The notes under the pieces were generated by a model that worked only from the letters and a program-made list of their open reading frames with translations, ran no database searches and was not told the origin of the DNA. From an uncultured Aquimarina sp. (lineage in GTDB: Bacteria; Bacteroidota; Bacteroidia; Flavobacteriales; Flavobacteriaceae), in contig CANLYR010000025.1 of NCBI GenBank assembly GCA_947495425.1, positions 1 to 58,746 of the forward strand: a DNA stretch of 58,746 nt, read 5' to 3'. A program made the translations under genes and the position numbers. This document shows positions 26,485-34,321 of the stretch, one piece after another. How positions within the stretch are numbered: the first letter of the stretch is position 1; each line of letters begins with the position of its first letter.

Positions 26485-26867
26485 AAGAAGTATTACCCAT
26501 CATGCATTATGATATTTTTCAAACTAAAATTAGTCAATTCGAGTACTTTTAGTTCACCCAGAGATGGAGGTTGGTTTACATGCATCTCAGGTTGATGATG
26601 TTTTGGTAAATATTCTAGTAAAATAATGTAAGTGCACTACAGTGCCCTTTGTGAAAATAGCTTTGAAATCTTTGATACAATCAGTATTATTTATGAGTTT
26701 ATCGAAAGACATACAAAAAACACTCTTGCCCATTTTACGTATTCCCAAAGAGGAATACTAGGAATAGTGATGTAGATTAATATCCTTAAAAGGAACATTT
26801 GTATACAAGTGTATATATTTCTATGTTAGCCATAATTCGATGAAATTTGGATTTGATTCGATTTTGG
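26485..26867. other. Intergenic stretch without a recognised gene
   Basis: No convincing ORF on either strand and no RNA gene. A/T-rich; the last 20 bp enter the promoter of the toxin-antitoxin operon. Confidence 0.4.
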
Positions 26868-26879
26868 TGTATTTTTACA
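26846..26879 (+). promoter_or_regulatory. Promoter and TGTA-N4-TACA operator of the toxin-antitoxin pair
   Basis: TTTG (26846-26849), 20-nt gap, TATTTTTA (26870-26877). The perfect palindrome TGTA-TTTT-TACA (26868-26879) covers the -7 element, where an autoregulating antitoxin would block transcription. It also shows that an upstream TTG start for the antitoxin is wrong. Confidence 0.5.
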
Positions 26880-26894
26880 TCAAATAATAAAATT

Positions 26895-27134
26895 ATGTCA
26901 AGACAAAGCATATCCTTTACAAAACCAAACGATGAATGGTTAAAAACTCAAGTGGATAGTAAAGAATACTCGAGTAAAAGCGAACTTGTCAATGATCTGA
27001 TTAGACAAGCTAGAAAACAACAGATTCAAATTGACTGGATTAGTACTAAACTTGAGAAAGCTGAAAATAGTGGTTTTTCTAATGATAGTAAGGAACAAAT
27101 TTTAGCTCAATCCAAGTCTTTACTGAATGATTAA
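26895..27134 (+). CDS. ParD/CC2985-family antitoxin
   Basis: 79 residues from the ATG at 26895: N-terminal ribbon-helix-helix (RQSISFTKPNDEWLKTQV) with the family's KEYSSKSELVNDLIRQARK, followed by a C-terminal acidic/neutral tail that would wrap the toxin. The stop overlaps the toxin start by 8 nt. It binds its own operator in known relatives. Confidence 0.88.
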   Translation: MSRQSISFTKPNDEWLKTQVDSKEYSSKSELVNDLIRQARKQQIQIDWISTKLEKAENSGFSNDSKEQILAQSKSLLND

Positions 27135-27414
27135 ATATCGATTGAGCAATGAAGCTAAAAACGACTTGATTCGGATTCATTATTACGGAGTTAAAAAATT
27201 TGGAATAATTCAAGCAGATAAATATTTCGATTCATTTTTTGAATATTTCGATATTATCGCACAACAACCTTTTTCATTTGAGTCAGTTGATTATATAAAA
27301 AAAGGATATAGACGTTGTGTTTGTGGTATGGATAGCATTTATTTCAAAATGAATGAAAATATTGTGGAAATAATGGCTATTGTGGGAAAGCAAGATTTGA
27401 ATGAAAAACTATGA
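27127..27414 (+). CDS. ParE/RelE-superfamily toxin
   Basis: 95 residues: KYRLSNEAKNDLIRIHYYG at the N-terminus, SVDYIKKGYRRCVCG in the middle, and VEIMAIVGKQD at the end, all in the ParE pattern. The C-terminus keeps GKQD. Translationally coupled to the antitoxin. Gyrase poisoning is the role of known ParE proteins and is inferred here. Confidence 0.88.
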   Translation: MIKYRLSNEAKNDLIRIHYYGVKKFGIIQADKYFDSFFEYFDIIAQQPFSFESVDYIKKGYRRCVCGMDSIYFKMNENIVEIMAIVGKQDLNEKL

Positions 27415-27478
27415 GTTGAATTAATAAAAAACTGTGGTCAACATCATATCCTAAGAAACGAAATTAATTACCCAGAAT

Positions 27479-27592
27479 ATGAAATTCGTAGTCATATGGA
27501 TTATTGCATGTTCAACTTTCGGTTGCCGACCGAAGAAATAAAAAATTGAACGGCAATATGAATTACCTGTTGAACTAAAAAATAAATACTGA
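27479..27592 (+). pseudogene. Frameshifted small lipoprotein remnant
   Basis: An ATG opens MKFVVIWIIACSTFGC, a good lipoprotein signal, but TAA comes after 20 codons, in an A-run following RPKK. In another frame the sequence goes on as IERQYELPVELKNKY before TGA. One indel in the A-run would join them into a protein of about 37 residues. It is probably a truncated, decayed lipoprotein gene, or a chance ORF. Confidence 0.35.
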
Positions 27593-27632
27593 CTTACTTG
27601 ACAACCTTGTAGAAAAAATAAATACTTGAACT

Positions 27633-28052
27633 ATGCTTAAAGTCGCAGGATTCACAAATATATTAATTGCTTTTGCTCATATAATCGGACTACTGTGGCC
27701 ATCACTAATGTTTGAACTAACCGGAATAGGGAAAGAAATGGAAGACCTTGCCGCAATTCATTATTCGCTCCCCTATTTAATAACAGTATTCGTAGCTATT
27801 ATTTTTTTAATTTTTGGGCTTTACGGACTTTCAGCAGCTAAAAAAATTAAAGAGCTTCCAAGGTTAAAAACCGGAATATTTATAATAGCCGCAATATATA
27901 TCATTCGTGGTATATCTGGTCTTTCTTTTGATTTAACAATACGGCCTGCAAATTCTACAGCAATGGTAATTTATTCGCTAATTGCACTAATTATTGGTCT
28001 ATTGTTTCTATTTGGCGGATTGAGAACATGGAGAACAAAAATGAAACCCTAA
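27633..28052 (+). CDS. Four-helix membrane protein
   Basis: 139 residues with four predicted membrane helices: near 5-25, 48-66, 78-95 and 110-128, separated by short basic loops. Charged residues are at the ends only. No known motif; resembles small DUF4345-type membrane proteins in layout but I cannot assign it. It is 7 bp from the SRPBCC gene that follows, so likely co-transcribed. Confidence 0.7.
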   Translation: MLKVAGFTNILIAFAHIIGLLWPSLMFELTGIGKEMEDLAAIHYSLPYLITVFVAIIFLIFGLYGLSAAKKIKELPRLKTGIFIIAAIYIIRGISGLSFDLTIRPANSTAMVIYSLIALIIGLLFLFGGLRTWRTKMKP

Positions 28053-28059
28053 TGGTATC

Positions 28060-28482
28060 ATGAAAACAATTACTTGGAAACTACATCTAAAATCTGATCC
28101 AAAATCAGTCTTTAACCTACTCAGTTCATCTGAAGGGAGAAGCAAATTCTGGTGCGAAAATGCAGTTGAAAAAGATAATATCATTCAATTTTTATTCCCT
28201 AATGGCCAAACCTATGATAGCAAGATAATAAAGACTGTCCCTAACAAAGAATTTCATTTGGACTATTTTAATAGTTTAGTGAAGTTCATTTTAATTCGCA
28301 CAGAACATGGTGGAACTGATCTTACGCTAAGTAATATAAATGTATCTGAAAAGGACTTTTGTGAGATAAATGCAGGATGGGTTTCTGTGCTTATGAACCT
28401 TAAAGCAACAGCAGATTTTCAATGTGATTTGAGAAATCATAATCCCAAAAAAACCTGGGATCAAGGCTATGCAAATAATTAA
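28060..28482 (+). CDS. SRPBCC/AHSA1-type domain protein
   Basis: 140 residues with the START-like fold: WKLHLKSDPKSVFNLLSSSEGRSKFW at the N-terminus, mid strands LFPNGQTYDSKI, and a C-terminal helix starting NAGWVSVLMNLKA. Such proteins bind hydrophobic ligands or act as Hsp90 co-chaperones. Ligand unknown. A second SRPBCC gene, not closely similar, lies at 29723. Confidence 0.8.
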   Translation: MKTITWKLHLKSDPKSVFNLLSSSEGRSKFWCENAVEKDNIIQFLFPNGQTYDSKIIKTVPNKEFHLDYFNSLVKFILIRTEHGGTDLTLSNINVSEKDFCEINAGWVSVLMNLKATADFQCDLRNHNPKKTWDQGYANN

Positions 28483-28584
28483 TAAAAGAACGTGCTTTAA
28501 TTACAATAACTGCTGTATACAATTAATCAATTAACACATACCTTGCAGGCAAGAGTAAATAAATCTGAAGTTAAAAAGTAATAC

Positions 28585-29142
28585 ATGGAACAAATAAAAA
28601 TAATATTCTTTGCCCTATGCTCTTTTTTTGGAATCGAAGATGGCAAAATTGCTGCTGATAAAACTACAGTAACCGTATTTCCTGAAAATAAAAAAATTGA
28701 AATCATTCAAGAAAAACTATTTACTGTTATTCAGACAGAAAAGGATAGTACATTTGTAGTAGAACAGTGGGATAAACTATTACATCGAGAAGAAAGAAAA
28801 ACCTCTTGGTCAAAAGAATTAGACAGTTTTACTGTCAAAAACTTAAGTCTTACATCTGTGAAGAATACAATACAACCACACATAACACTTGTCTATTCAA
28901 ATGAAAAAGAGTTACGAAATATGGGAATTTGGTATGATGCAGAAAAAAATCAATTTTCTATCAATCATATTCCAAGGCATAATATTAATACCAAGGACGG
29001 AAAATTAATTGGTAAGTATTGGTTTTTTAATGGAGATAAGACATTTGGCTTTATAATAGAACCTTTTTTGCAAATGCCCGAGCAATATCAGAAATTTAAG
29101 AAGCCGCTAGACGAACTATTAAAGGTGAATAAAAAAGAATAG
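28585..29142 (+). CDS. Hypothetical protein (185 aa)
   Basis: Short hydrophobic N-terminus (IKIIFFALCSFFGI) followed by a beta-rich domain with many Lys, Glu and aromatic residues (TSWSKELDSF, YWFFNGDKTFGFIIEPFL). No export signal cleavage site is clear. Family not recognised. Monocistronic. Confidence 0.65.
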   Translation: MEQIKIIFFALCSFFGIEDGKIAADKTTVTVFPENKKIEIIQEKLFTVIQTEKDSTFVVEQWDKLLHREERKTSWSKELDSFTVKNLSLTSVKNTIQPHITLVYSNEKELRNMGIWYDAEKNQFSINHIPRHNINTKDGKLIGKYWFFNGDKTFGFIIEPFLQMPEQYQKFKKPLDELLKVNKKE

Positions 29143-29426
29143 GATTGTTTAGAAAATCAATGATCTAGGCCCTACTTTCTATCTGCAATAGTGTAGTATC
29201 CTAAGTATGTAACTATGCTTTAAACGACGTATTTGAGGTCTTAGAAAGAATTCTAATGCTAAAACGGTGGGCTAAAGAAAAGGTATAAAACCAGCTCATA
29301 AACCAGACCAGCCCGTGACGACAAACCATCGTTGATCAAAGCAAGTAACTTTTGTCACACATCACAACTTCTATTGTTTCATTATAAACAACCTCAACAA
29401 AGCAGGTGTGTTATAAATAAAACAAC

Positions 29427-29717
29427 ATGAATAGATTTAGTAAAGGAATTACCTATTCCTATCATAGAAACATCGGTTGGCAAGACCGAACCATCCGAAC
29501 GATTGTAGGGATTCTTGCAGTCATTGCTGCAATTTATTTTTACAAAACCAATATGCTGGCATCAATTTTATTGAGTGTTTTGGCCGTTGCACAATTTGGC
29601 ACCGTGCTGTCTGCGCGTTGCATTATGTGCTATTTTGCAAACCAGTGCACCATTGATAGCAAAGAAAAAAAAGCGCTTGAGGCCAAAACCATTCCTTACG
29701 AACATTCTAAAAACTAA
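29427..29717 (+). CDS. DUF2892-type (YgaP-like) membrane protein
   Basis: 96 residues: SYHRNIGWQDRTIRTIVGIL leads into two close membrane helices, then SARCIMCYFANQCTID with three Cys. This is the small YgaP-type membrane domain without a rhodanese. It is the first gene of a four-gene operon (DUF2892, SRPBCC, secreted protein, sigma factor), with a 5-bp gap to the next. Confidence 0.85.
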   Translation: MNRFSKGITYSYHRNIGWQDRTIRTIVGILAVIAAIYFYKTNMLASILLSVLAVAQFGTVLSARCIMCYFANQCTIDSKEKKALEAKTIPYEHSKN

Positions 29718-29722
29718 ATAAC

Positions 29723-30130
29723 ATGAATAACATCATAAAAACATCCCATACCCTAAACTCAACACCCGAAAAAGTATGGGAAACTATCAGAAAAGGATCA
29801 GGAGTACATGATTGGCTTTCGATCATTACGTCTTGTCAATTAGAAGGCAACAAGCGAATTTGTGCTACCGAACAAGGCCATTTAAAAGAGACTATTTTAA
29901 AAATAGACGACGACAACAAAATTTTTAAGTATGCCATTGATGAACAACCGCTATTGCCAATACACAATGTAGTAGCAACGATGCAGGTACATTCAAAAAA
30001 CAATAGTACAGAACTTACCTGGGATATACACTTTGATATTGAAGACGACAGCCAATTGCAAGGAGTAGAACAAGCTATTCATAGCCTGTACCAAGACGGT
30101 GCAGCTGGACTTGAAAAAATATCCCAATGA
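29723..30130 (+). CDS. SRPBCC-family protein
   Basis: 135 residues with the polyketide-cyclase/START pattern: IIKTSHTLNSTPEKVWETI, an ATEQGHLKETIL strand and the final helix LQGVEQAIHSLYQDGAAGL. It overlaps the next gene by four bases. Part of the sigma-factor operon. Ligand unknown. Confidence 0.82.
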   Translation: MNNIIKTSHTLNSTPEKVWETIRKGSGVHDWLSIITSCQLEGNKRICATEQGHLKETILKIDDDNKIFKYAIDEQPLLPIHNVVATMQVHSKNNSTELTWDIHFDIEDDSQLQGVEQAIHSLYQDGAAGLEKISQ

Positions 30131-30546
30131 AAAAACAGCATATAGCACCAATTTTAATACTGACCCTTTTGCTTAGCTATACTACAAGAGCTCAAGACAC
30201 AATGAAACACATAGGTTTTGCGACGACATTCATTTCAGATTTTAAAAGTTACCGTATGGACATTCAGGCGGCAGGGATTGCAACGATCCCTGTAGCAACA
30301 ATATCCGAAAAATCCACTTTATATATTGAGTATGCCTATACCGCTGGAGGCGAAAACAGAAATGGAAAGATGACGCTAGCACTAAACCCCAATACCAATA
30401 GATTTGAAGGGGATTGGAAAACAGTTGCCGATAATGGAAATGCATACCAAGGCGATTTATATTTTGAGTTTAAGGATAATGGGCAAGCAGATGGCTTTTA
30501 TCACTATGGTGGAATCAATTATAAAATAACGATATTTAAAGAATGA
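30127..30546 (+). CDS. Hypothetical secreted protein (139 aa)
   Basis: Signal peptide (HIAPILILTLLLSYTTRAQ) and a small beta-rich mature domain with TLYIEYAYTAGGENRNGKM and FYHYGGINYKI. It overlaps both neighbours by four bases, so it is translated together with the SRPBCC and sigma-factor genes. Not recognised; may be a periplasmic signal or anti-sigma partner, which is speculation. Confidence 0.7.
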   Translation: MKKQHIAPILILTLLLSYTTRAQDTMKHIGFATTFISDFKSYRMDIQAAGIATIPVATISEKSTLYIEYAYTAGGENRNGKMTLALNPNTNRFEGDWKTVADNGNAYQGDLYFEFKDNGQADGFYHYGGINYKITIFKE

Positions 30547-31433
30547 AAACTGTCAATCCTTTTAGTCAATCCGATTATTCAGATCAAAAAGATGTAGAGT
30601 TGATTGATTTGGCTATGCATGGAAATCGAGATAGTCTGAGCCAGCTTATTGAAAGACATCAGCAATATATCTACAATATCGCTCTAAAAATGGTAAATAA
30701 TGTTACCGATGCAGAGGATATTACCCAAGAAATACTTATAAAACTAGTGACCAACCTTTCTAAATTCGACGCTTCTAAAGGTAGGTTTAGAACATGGTTA
30801 TATCGCATCACGTTCAACCACTTTTTGAACACAAAAAAACAGAAGTACGAAAAATTGGTCACGAGTTTTGATGTCTTTTTTAGCTATATTGAAGAAACTC
30901 CAGAGGTTGAGTTAACGCTCATTGAAGAGAAAGAATTGCAACAGGAAATTGAAGAGAGCAAAGTTTCCTGTATGGCTGGTATGTTGATGTGCCTTGATAG
31001 AGAACAAAGATTGATTTATATCGTAGGTGAGCTTTTTGAAATTGATCATAATTTGGGTAGCGAGATTTTTGAAATAAGTCCTGCCAATTTTAGACAAAAA
31101 CTGACACGGGCGCGGAAAGACCTGTATCAGTGGATGCATAACAAATGTGGACTTGTCAATACAGAAAACCCATGCAGGTGCCCAAAAAAGACAAAAGGGT
31201 TTATCGCAAACGGTTGGATACAACAAGGTGAAATGAAATGGCATAGCGATTACCAACAAAAGATCGTAGATTTCTCTGAACGCAAATTAGAAAAAACTTT
31301 ATTGACTGTAGATGAAATCTATGCCAGACTTTATAAAGAACATCCCTTTAAAATATCGCAAAACACAAAAAATATTGTGGAAAAAATAATCAATAACGAC
31401 GATCTAAACACTACATTTCGTTTGAACAAATGA
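30543..31433 (+). CDS. ECF-type RNA polymerase sigma factor with Cys-rich C-terminal extension
   Basis: 296 residues. Region 2 is DAEDITQEILIKLVTNL with FRTWLYRITFN; region 4 covers about 150-195 with QRLIYIVGELFEI and ISPANFRQKLTRARKDL. Beyond that it carries about 100 extra residues with a C-x9-C-x-C pattern, CGLVNTENPCRCPKK, then KGFIANGWI. This extension recurs in a subgroup of ECF factors and may bind metal or sense redox state. It is the last gene of a four-gene operon with four-base overlaps, so it probably regulates its own operon. No classical anti-sigma gene is adjacent. Confidence 0.87.
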   Translation: MKTVNPFSQSDYSDQKDVELIDLAMHGNRDSLSQLIERHQQYIYNIALKMVNNVTDAEDITQEILIKLVTNLSKFDASKGRFRTWLYRITFNHFLNTKKQKYEKLVTSFDVFFSYIEETPEVELTLIEEKELQQEIEESKVSCMAGMLMCLDREQRLIYIVGELFEIDHNLGSEIFEISPANFRQKLTRARKDLYQWMHNKCGLVNTENPCRCPKKTKGFIANGWIQQGEMKWHSDYQQKIVDFSERKLEKTLLTVDEIYARLYKEHPFKISQNTKNIVEKIINNDDLNTTFRLNK

Positions 31434-31795
31434 ACAGAAAATATGAGGCAATTATTGTAAGACAGTAGCCGATCTTTAGGCATTCGTTGCATAACGCTTT
31501 TCGTTTTTCAAAAACATCTCGATACACGCTACTACCTCACGCACTCGATGAGACGTGGCATGTTGATTCTATATACCAATCTGATGAAGTATATTACCAT
31601 TTTGGATGCTCTTTTCGATAGGAATAGAAGAAAATGGTACTTAAATCAGACTCAATAGTGCTATCAAGGACCATTTACCACGAATATAGAATTGACCAGC
31701 AGGTAGTATATCATTATATAGTGTTAAGTCAGCTCTTAACATTACTTTATCATTTATTAGTGTAATAACACTTGTGCTCTTGCGACATATACGAT
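31434..31795. other. Intergenic stretch before the AraC gene
   Basis: No ORF. It contains a hairpin-like segment with TCTCGAT and ATGAGA near 31530-31561, then the two inverted repeats described next to the AraC start. Confidence 0.4.
31722..31741. promoter_or_regulatory. Perfect inverted repeat TGTTAAG-N6-CTTAACA
   Basis: Seven-base perfect arms with a 6-nt spacer, 55 nt upstream of the AraC start. A second, AGTGT-AATA-ACACT, is at 31759-31772. Either could be an operator for autoregulation. Confidence 0.45.
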
Positions 31796-32644
31796 ATGAT
31801 TAAGGAGTTTAAAGAATTTTCGACCGAGGCAATACTAAGAACAGGAAATGAAGAGGTATTAGTCCCTTACACTAAATCAGAGTTACTTGGATTATATACC
31901 TTTATTTGGTCGAAAACGGATCAGGTTGTTCTAGAAATTGACGGTATAATAACCAAAATCGCAAAAGATACTATTGTAGTCCTTACTCCCAATCAATATT
32001 TTAAATTTATAAGTGGCGCTGATCTGATTGTATATCAATTTAATCGTGAATTTTATTGTATCAAGGATCATGATAAAGAAGTAAGCTGTATGGGCGTACT
32101 TTTTTATGGCAATAGTGCAACCCCCATCATACATTTAGAAACCAAAGAGAGCAATAAACTAGATACCTTACATCAGGTTTTTTTAGAAGAATTAGATACA
32201 GTTGATACTATACAGGCAGAGATGTTACGTATGCTCATGGCTCGTTTTATTATCACGACTACTCGATTAATAAAGCAACAGAGTGCACATAATACACAAG
32301 AAGATCAGGTAGATTTGGTTCGAGAATTTAATGCTTTGGTTGAATTTAATTTTAGACAAGAACATGCTGTAGGGTTTTATGCTGAGAAATTATTTAAATC
32401 CCCAAAGACACTCTCGAATAATTTTGCTAAATTTGAAAAAAGCCCACTACAGATCATTCATGATCGCATAATATTAGAAGCCAAACGCCTACTTATTTAT
32501 ACGGATAAGACTGCCAAAGAGATTGCATACGAACTTGGGTTTGATGATGCTTCTCACCTAAGCAGAATGTTTAAAAAACATACGTCTTTTTCACCTTCAG
32601 AATTCAAAAAACAATTAAAACCAAAGATCGAAATGATGTATTAA
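31796..32644 (+). CDS. AraC-family transcriptional regulator
   Basis: 282 residues from the ATG at 31796 (an upstream TTG is less likely). The N-terminus is a cupin-like sensing domain; the C-terminus has two helix-turn-helix motifs, with FYAEKLFKSPKTLSNNF and AYELGFDDASHLSRMFKKHTSFSPSEFKK. The HTH pair is complete. The following genes (secreted protein, DoxX) and the AhpD-like promoters downstream are possible targets. Paired TTCGGGAA-like boxes 21 bp apart at 33911 and 34182 have the geometry of AraC-type sites. Confidence 0.9.
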   Translation: MIKEFKEFSTEAILRTGNEEVLVPYTKSELLGLYTFIWSKTDQVVLEIDGIITKIAKDTIVVLTPNQYFKFISGADLIVYQFNREFYCIKDHDKEVSCMGVLFYGNSATPIIHLETKESNKLDTLHQVFLEELDTVDTIQAEMLRMLMARFIITTTRLIKQQSAHNTQEDQVDLVREFNALVEFNFRQEHAVGFYAEKLFKSPKTLSNNFAKFEKSPLQIIHDRIILEAKRLLIYTDKTAKEIAYELGFDDASHLSRMFKKHTSFSPSEFKKQLKPKIEMMY

Positions 32645-32740
32645 GATATAGCGCTCCCAGTGTTTACCTACTGTTTTAACAATTTTGCAATATCATATGA
32701 AAATAACCACCGAAACATATTCGGATTAAAATACAAAGAG

Positions 32741-33205
32741 ATGCGAACTTCTACACACAATATCAAATTAGCACTTTTAAGTTTCTTATTTTTTACCATG
32801 ACAATAAGCCATGGGCAAGTAAAATTAGAAACGATATATCTTAATGCTAACAACAGCGAAGAGCTTGTATATACCAATAACTTCAGCACCTTAAACAATG
32901 AGCTAATTGCAGAAGATGTACTTAATTTCAGAATGAAAATAAAAAGCGCCAAACAAGATAATGACTATTTAATATTTCTTTCAGACAACAGTGCGCTTGA
33001 AGTTTTGACAGCAAATTATTTGAAAACTATTCGTAAAGGGGCAAACCGAAGTAGTAATGCTAAAGCTTTTGAAGCGTTCTTACGAGATCGGCTTCCTGAA
33101 TTGATCTTGCAATTCACAAAAGATAATAACCTCGAAGATTTGTATGCAATCTCAAGAAAAAACACTTTTAATGGTAAAATTGATGCTTTACCGAGCGTAC
33201 TTTAA
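32741..33205 (+). CDS. Hypothetical secreted protein (154 aa)
   Basis: I start it at the ATG at 32741, which gives a signal peptide (KLALLSFLFFTMTISHGQ); an upstream GTG would bury this signal. The mature part is helical and charged, with ANYLKTIRKGANRSSNAKAF. Family not recognised. It lies between the AraC and DoxX genes, same strand, and may be a target of AraC. Confidence 0.65.
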   Translation: MRTSTHNIKLALLSFLFFTMTISHGQVKLETIYLNANNSEELVYTNNFSTLNNELIAEDVLNFRMKIKSAKQDNDYLIFLSDNSALEVLTANYLKTIRKGANRSSNAKAFEAFLRDRLPELILQFTKDNNLEDLYAISRKNTFNGKIDALPSVL

Positions 33206-33257
33206 ATTTATGTTATTTTTTTCTTAAATTCGGGGAATTAATAAATTACCCCTGTTA

Positions 33258-33629
33258 ATGAAAAAAAAATTACCTCTGTTACTTCGAGTCACTTTAGCCG
33301 TTATCTTGATTCAAACCCTGATATTTAAATTTACTGCACACCCCGATAGTGTTTATATTTTTAAAAAAGTTGGCCTAGAGCCTTATGGGCGTATCGTTAC
33401 CGGGATTATAGAACTCATTTCCGGAATTTTACTCTTTATCCCAAAAACCATTTGGATTGGAGCAATGCTAACATTAGGTACGATTAGCGGAGCTATCATG
33501 ATGCATTTAACCCGATTAGGCATAGAAGTTAATGATGACGGGGGAACACTATTTATTACTGCTGTTGTCACTTTTGCATTAAGTGCTACCATTCTTTGGA
33601 CAAAAAGAAGGGAAGTCAACTTTTTCTAA
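33258..33629 (+). CDS. DoxX-family membrane protein
   Basis: 123 residues with four membrane helices: LLLRVTLAVILIQTLIFKF, IVTGIIELISGILLFIP, IWIGAMLTLGTISGAIMMHL and FITAVVTFALSATILW. The E-L-x-SG-x-LL motif in the second helix is typical of DoxX/DUF4870-like proteins. A G/C inverted repeat, GGGG (33232-33235) and CCCC (33249-33252), lies just before the ATG. Confidence 0.85.
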   Translation: MKKKLPLLLRVTLAVILIQTLIFKFTAHPDSVYIFKKVGLEPYGRIVTGIIELISGILLFIPKTIWIGAMLTLGTISGAIMMHLTRLGIEVNDDGGTLFITAVVTFALSATILWTKRREVNFF

Positions 33630-33699
33630 ATAATACATCTTTTATATCGCTAATTATCTTTCTAATGATTTTGCATATAACCTAATTATGCAATAGAGT

Positions 33700-33886
33700 T
33701 TCGTGATGAGGGTTAAACCCGTTTTATGTATTAAAAAATTTATTACAGCTTGTAATCGCTGCAAAACCTATCGTTATACTACATTTTCAAATTTCATCAT
33801 AACGGTGCTATGCTAAAATTCGTAAAATGTCAGGTTTTATTGCGTTTCCAACCCTCATAACGAAGTTCTAATACATAAAACGGGTT
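33700..33886. repeat. Interleaved inverted repeats (A-B-A'-B' order)
   Basis: Arm A TTCGTGATGAGGGTT (33700-33714) pairs with A' (33850-33864, one mismatch). Arm B AACCCGTTTTATGTATT (33716-33732) pairs perfectly with B' (33870-33886). Because the order is A, B, A', B', the pairings cross, as in a pseudoknot. Shorter inverted repeats lie inside (CGTTAT/ATAACG and ACATTTT/AAAATGT also cross; CGC-N3-AAAACCT / AGGTTTT-N3-GCG). No ORF covers it. Could be an RNA, a MITE-like element or a recombination site. Confidence 0.6.
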
Positions 33887-33910
33887 GAAAACCAAGTATT
33901 TTTTTTCGCA

Positions 33911-33979
33911 TTCGGGAACTATTGACATGCGCTCGGGAAAAACTACCATTTATTTAGCACGATTAGTGACGCATCTTTG
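33911..33979 (+). promoter_or_regulatory. Paired TCGGGAA boxes and -7 element before the 51-aa ORF
   Basis: TTCGGGAA (33911-33918) and CTCGGGAA (33932-33939) are 21 bp apart, two helical turns. The -7 element CATCTTTG ends at 33979; the TTTG begins exactly 44 bp after the start of the second box. The same arrangement with the same spacings recurs at 34182-34250. Confidence 0.6.
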
Positions 33980-34005
33980 TAGTGTACTTATAAAAACACT
34001 ATAAA

Positions 34006-34161
34006 ATGGAAACTAACAATACATCAATTTTTAATCTCATTGAGATTTTCCGTCAGGGAAAGAAACAAATCATAAATTCTATCAATCCTAAAACACATTG
34101 TGAACAAAAGAGTATTCACGATTTTTATTGTGATGCCGAAAAACCTTTTGTAGGAAAGTAA
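34006..34161 (+). CDS. Small protein of 51 residues
   Basis: ATG to TAA; the peptide starts METNNTSIFNLIEIFRQGKK and ends FYCDAEKPFVGK, with two Cys. It is too short for usual gene calling, but sits 26 nt downstream of a -7 element and a box pair identical in layout to that of the AhpD-like gene, which supports expression. No known family. Confidence 0.55.
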   Translation: METNNTSIFNLIEIFRQGKKQIINSINPKTHCEQKSIHDFYCDAEKPFVGK

Positions 34162-34181
34162 CAAAGATAACCCGAAATCAA

Positions 34182-34250
34182 TTCGGGAACTTTTGACAAG
34201 CGTTCGGGAAAAACGAACATATTATCCTCTATAATTTCATCACACCTTTG
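34182..34250 (+). promoter_or_regulatory. Paired TTCGGGAA boxes and -7 element before the AhpD-like gene
   Basis: TTCGGGAA at 34182-34189 and 34203-34210, again 21 bp apart; CACCTTTG ends at 34250, with TTTG starting 44 bp after the second box, as in the copy at 33911-33979. The gene start is 71 nt downstream of the -7 element. The upstream box is also half of a CCCGAA/TTCGGG inverted repeat (34171-34187). Confidence 0.6.
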
Positions 34251-34321
34251 TATCAGAAATTAGAATTGATAATAACTAATCTTAAAAAAAAATTAAAAAT
34301 AACACTAAAATATTTAAAATT

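Noticed and set aside
26847..26894. Upstream TTG start for the ParD-like antitoxin
   Set aside because: That stretch contains the promoter and the palindrome, and the RHH domain begins at the ATG at 26895.
31520..31562. Hairpin near the end of the sigma-factor operon as a terminator
   Set aside because: Arms are imperfect and far apart, and no T-run follows on either strand.
32660..32740. Upstream GTG start of the secreted protein after AraC
   Set aside because: It would place 27 polar residues before a clear signal peptide.
33700..33886. Integron attC site (contains GTTAAAC and a long inverted structure)
   Set aside because: No integrase gene, no cassette array, and the arms cross instead of nesting as attC arms do.
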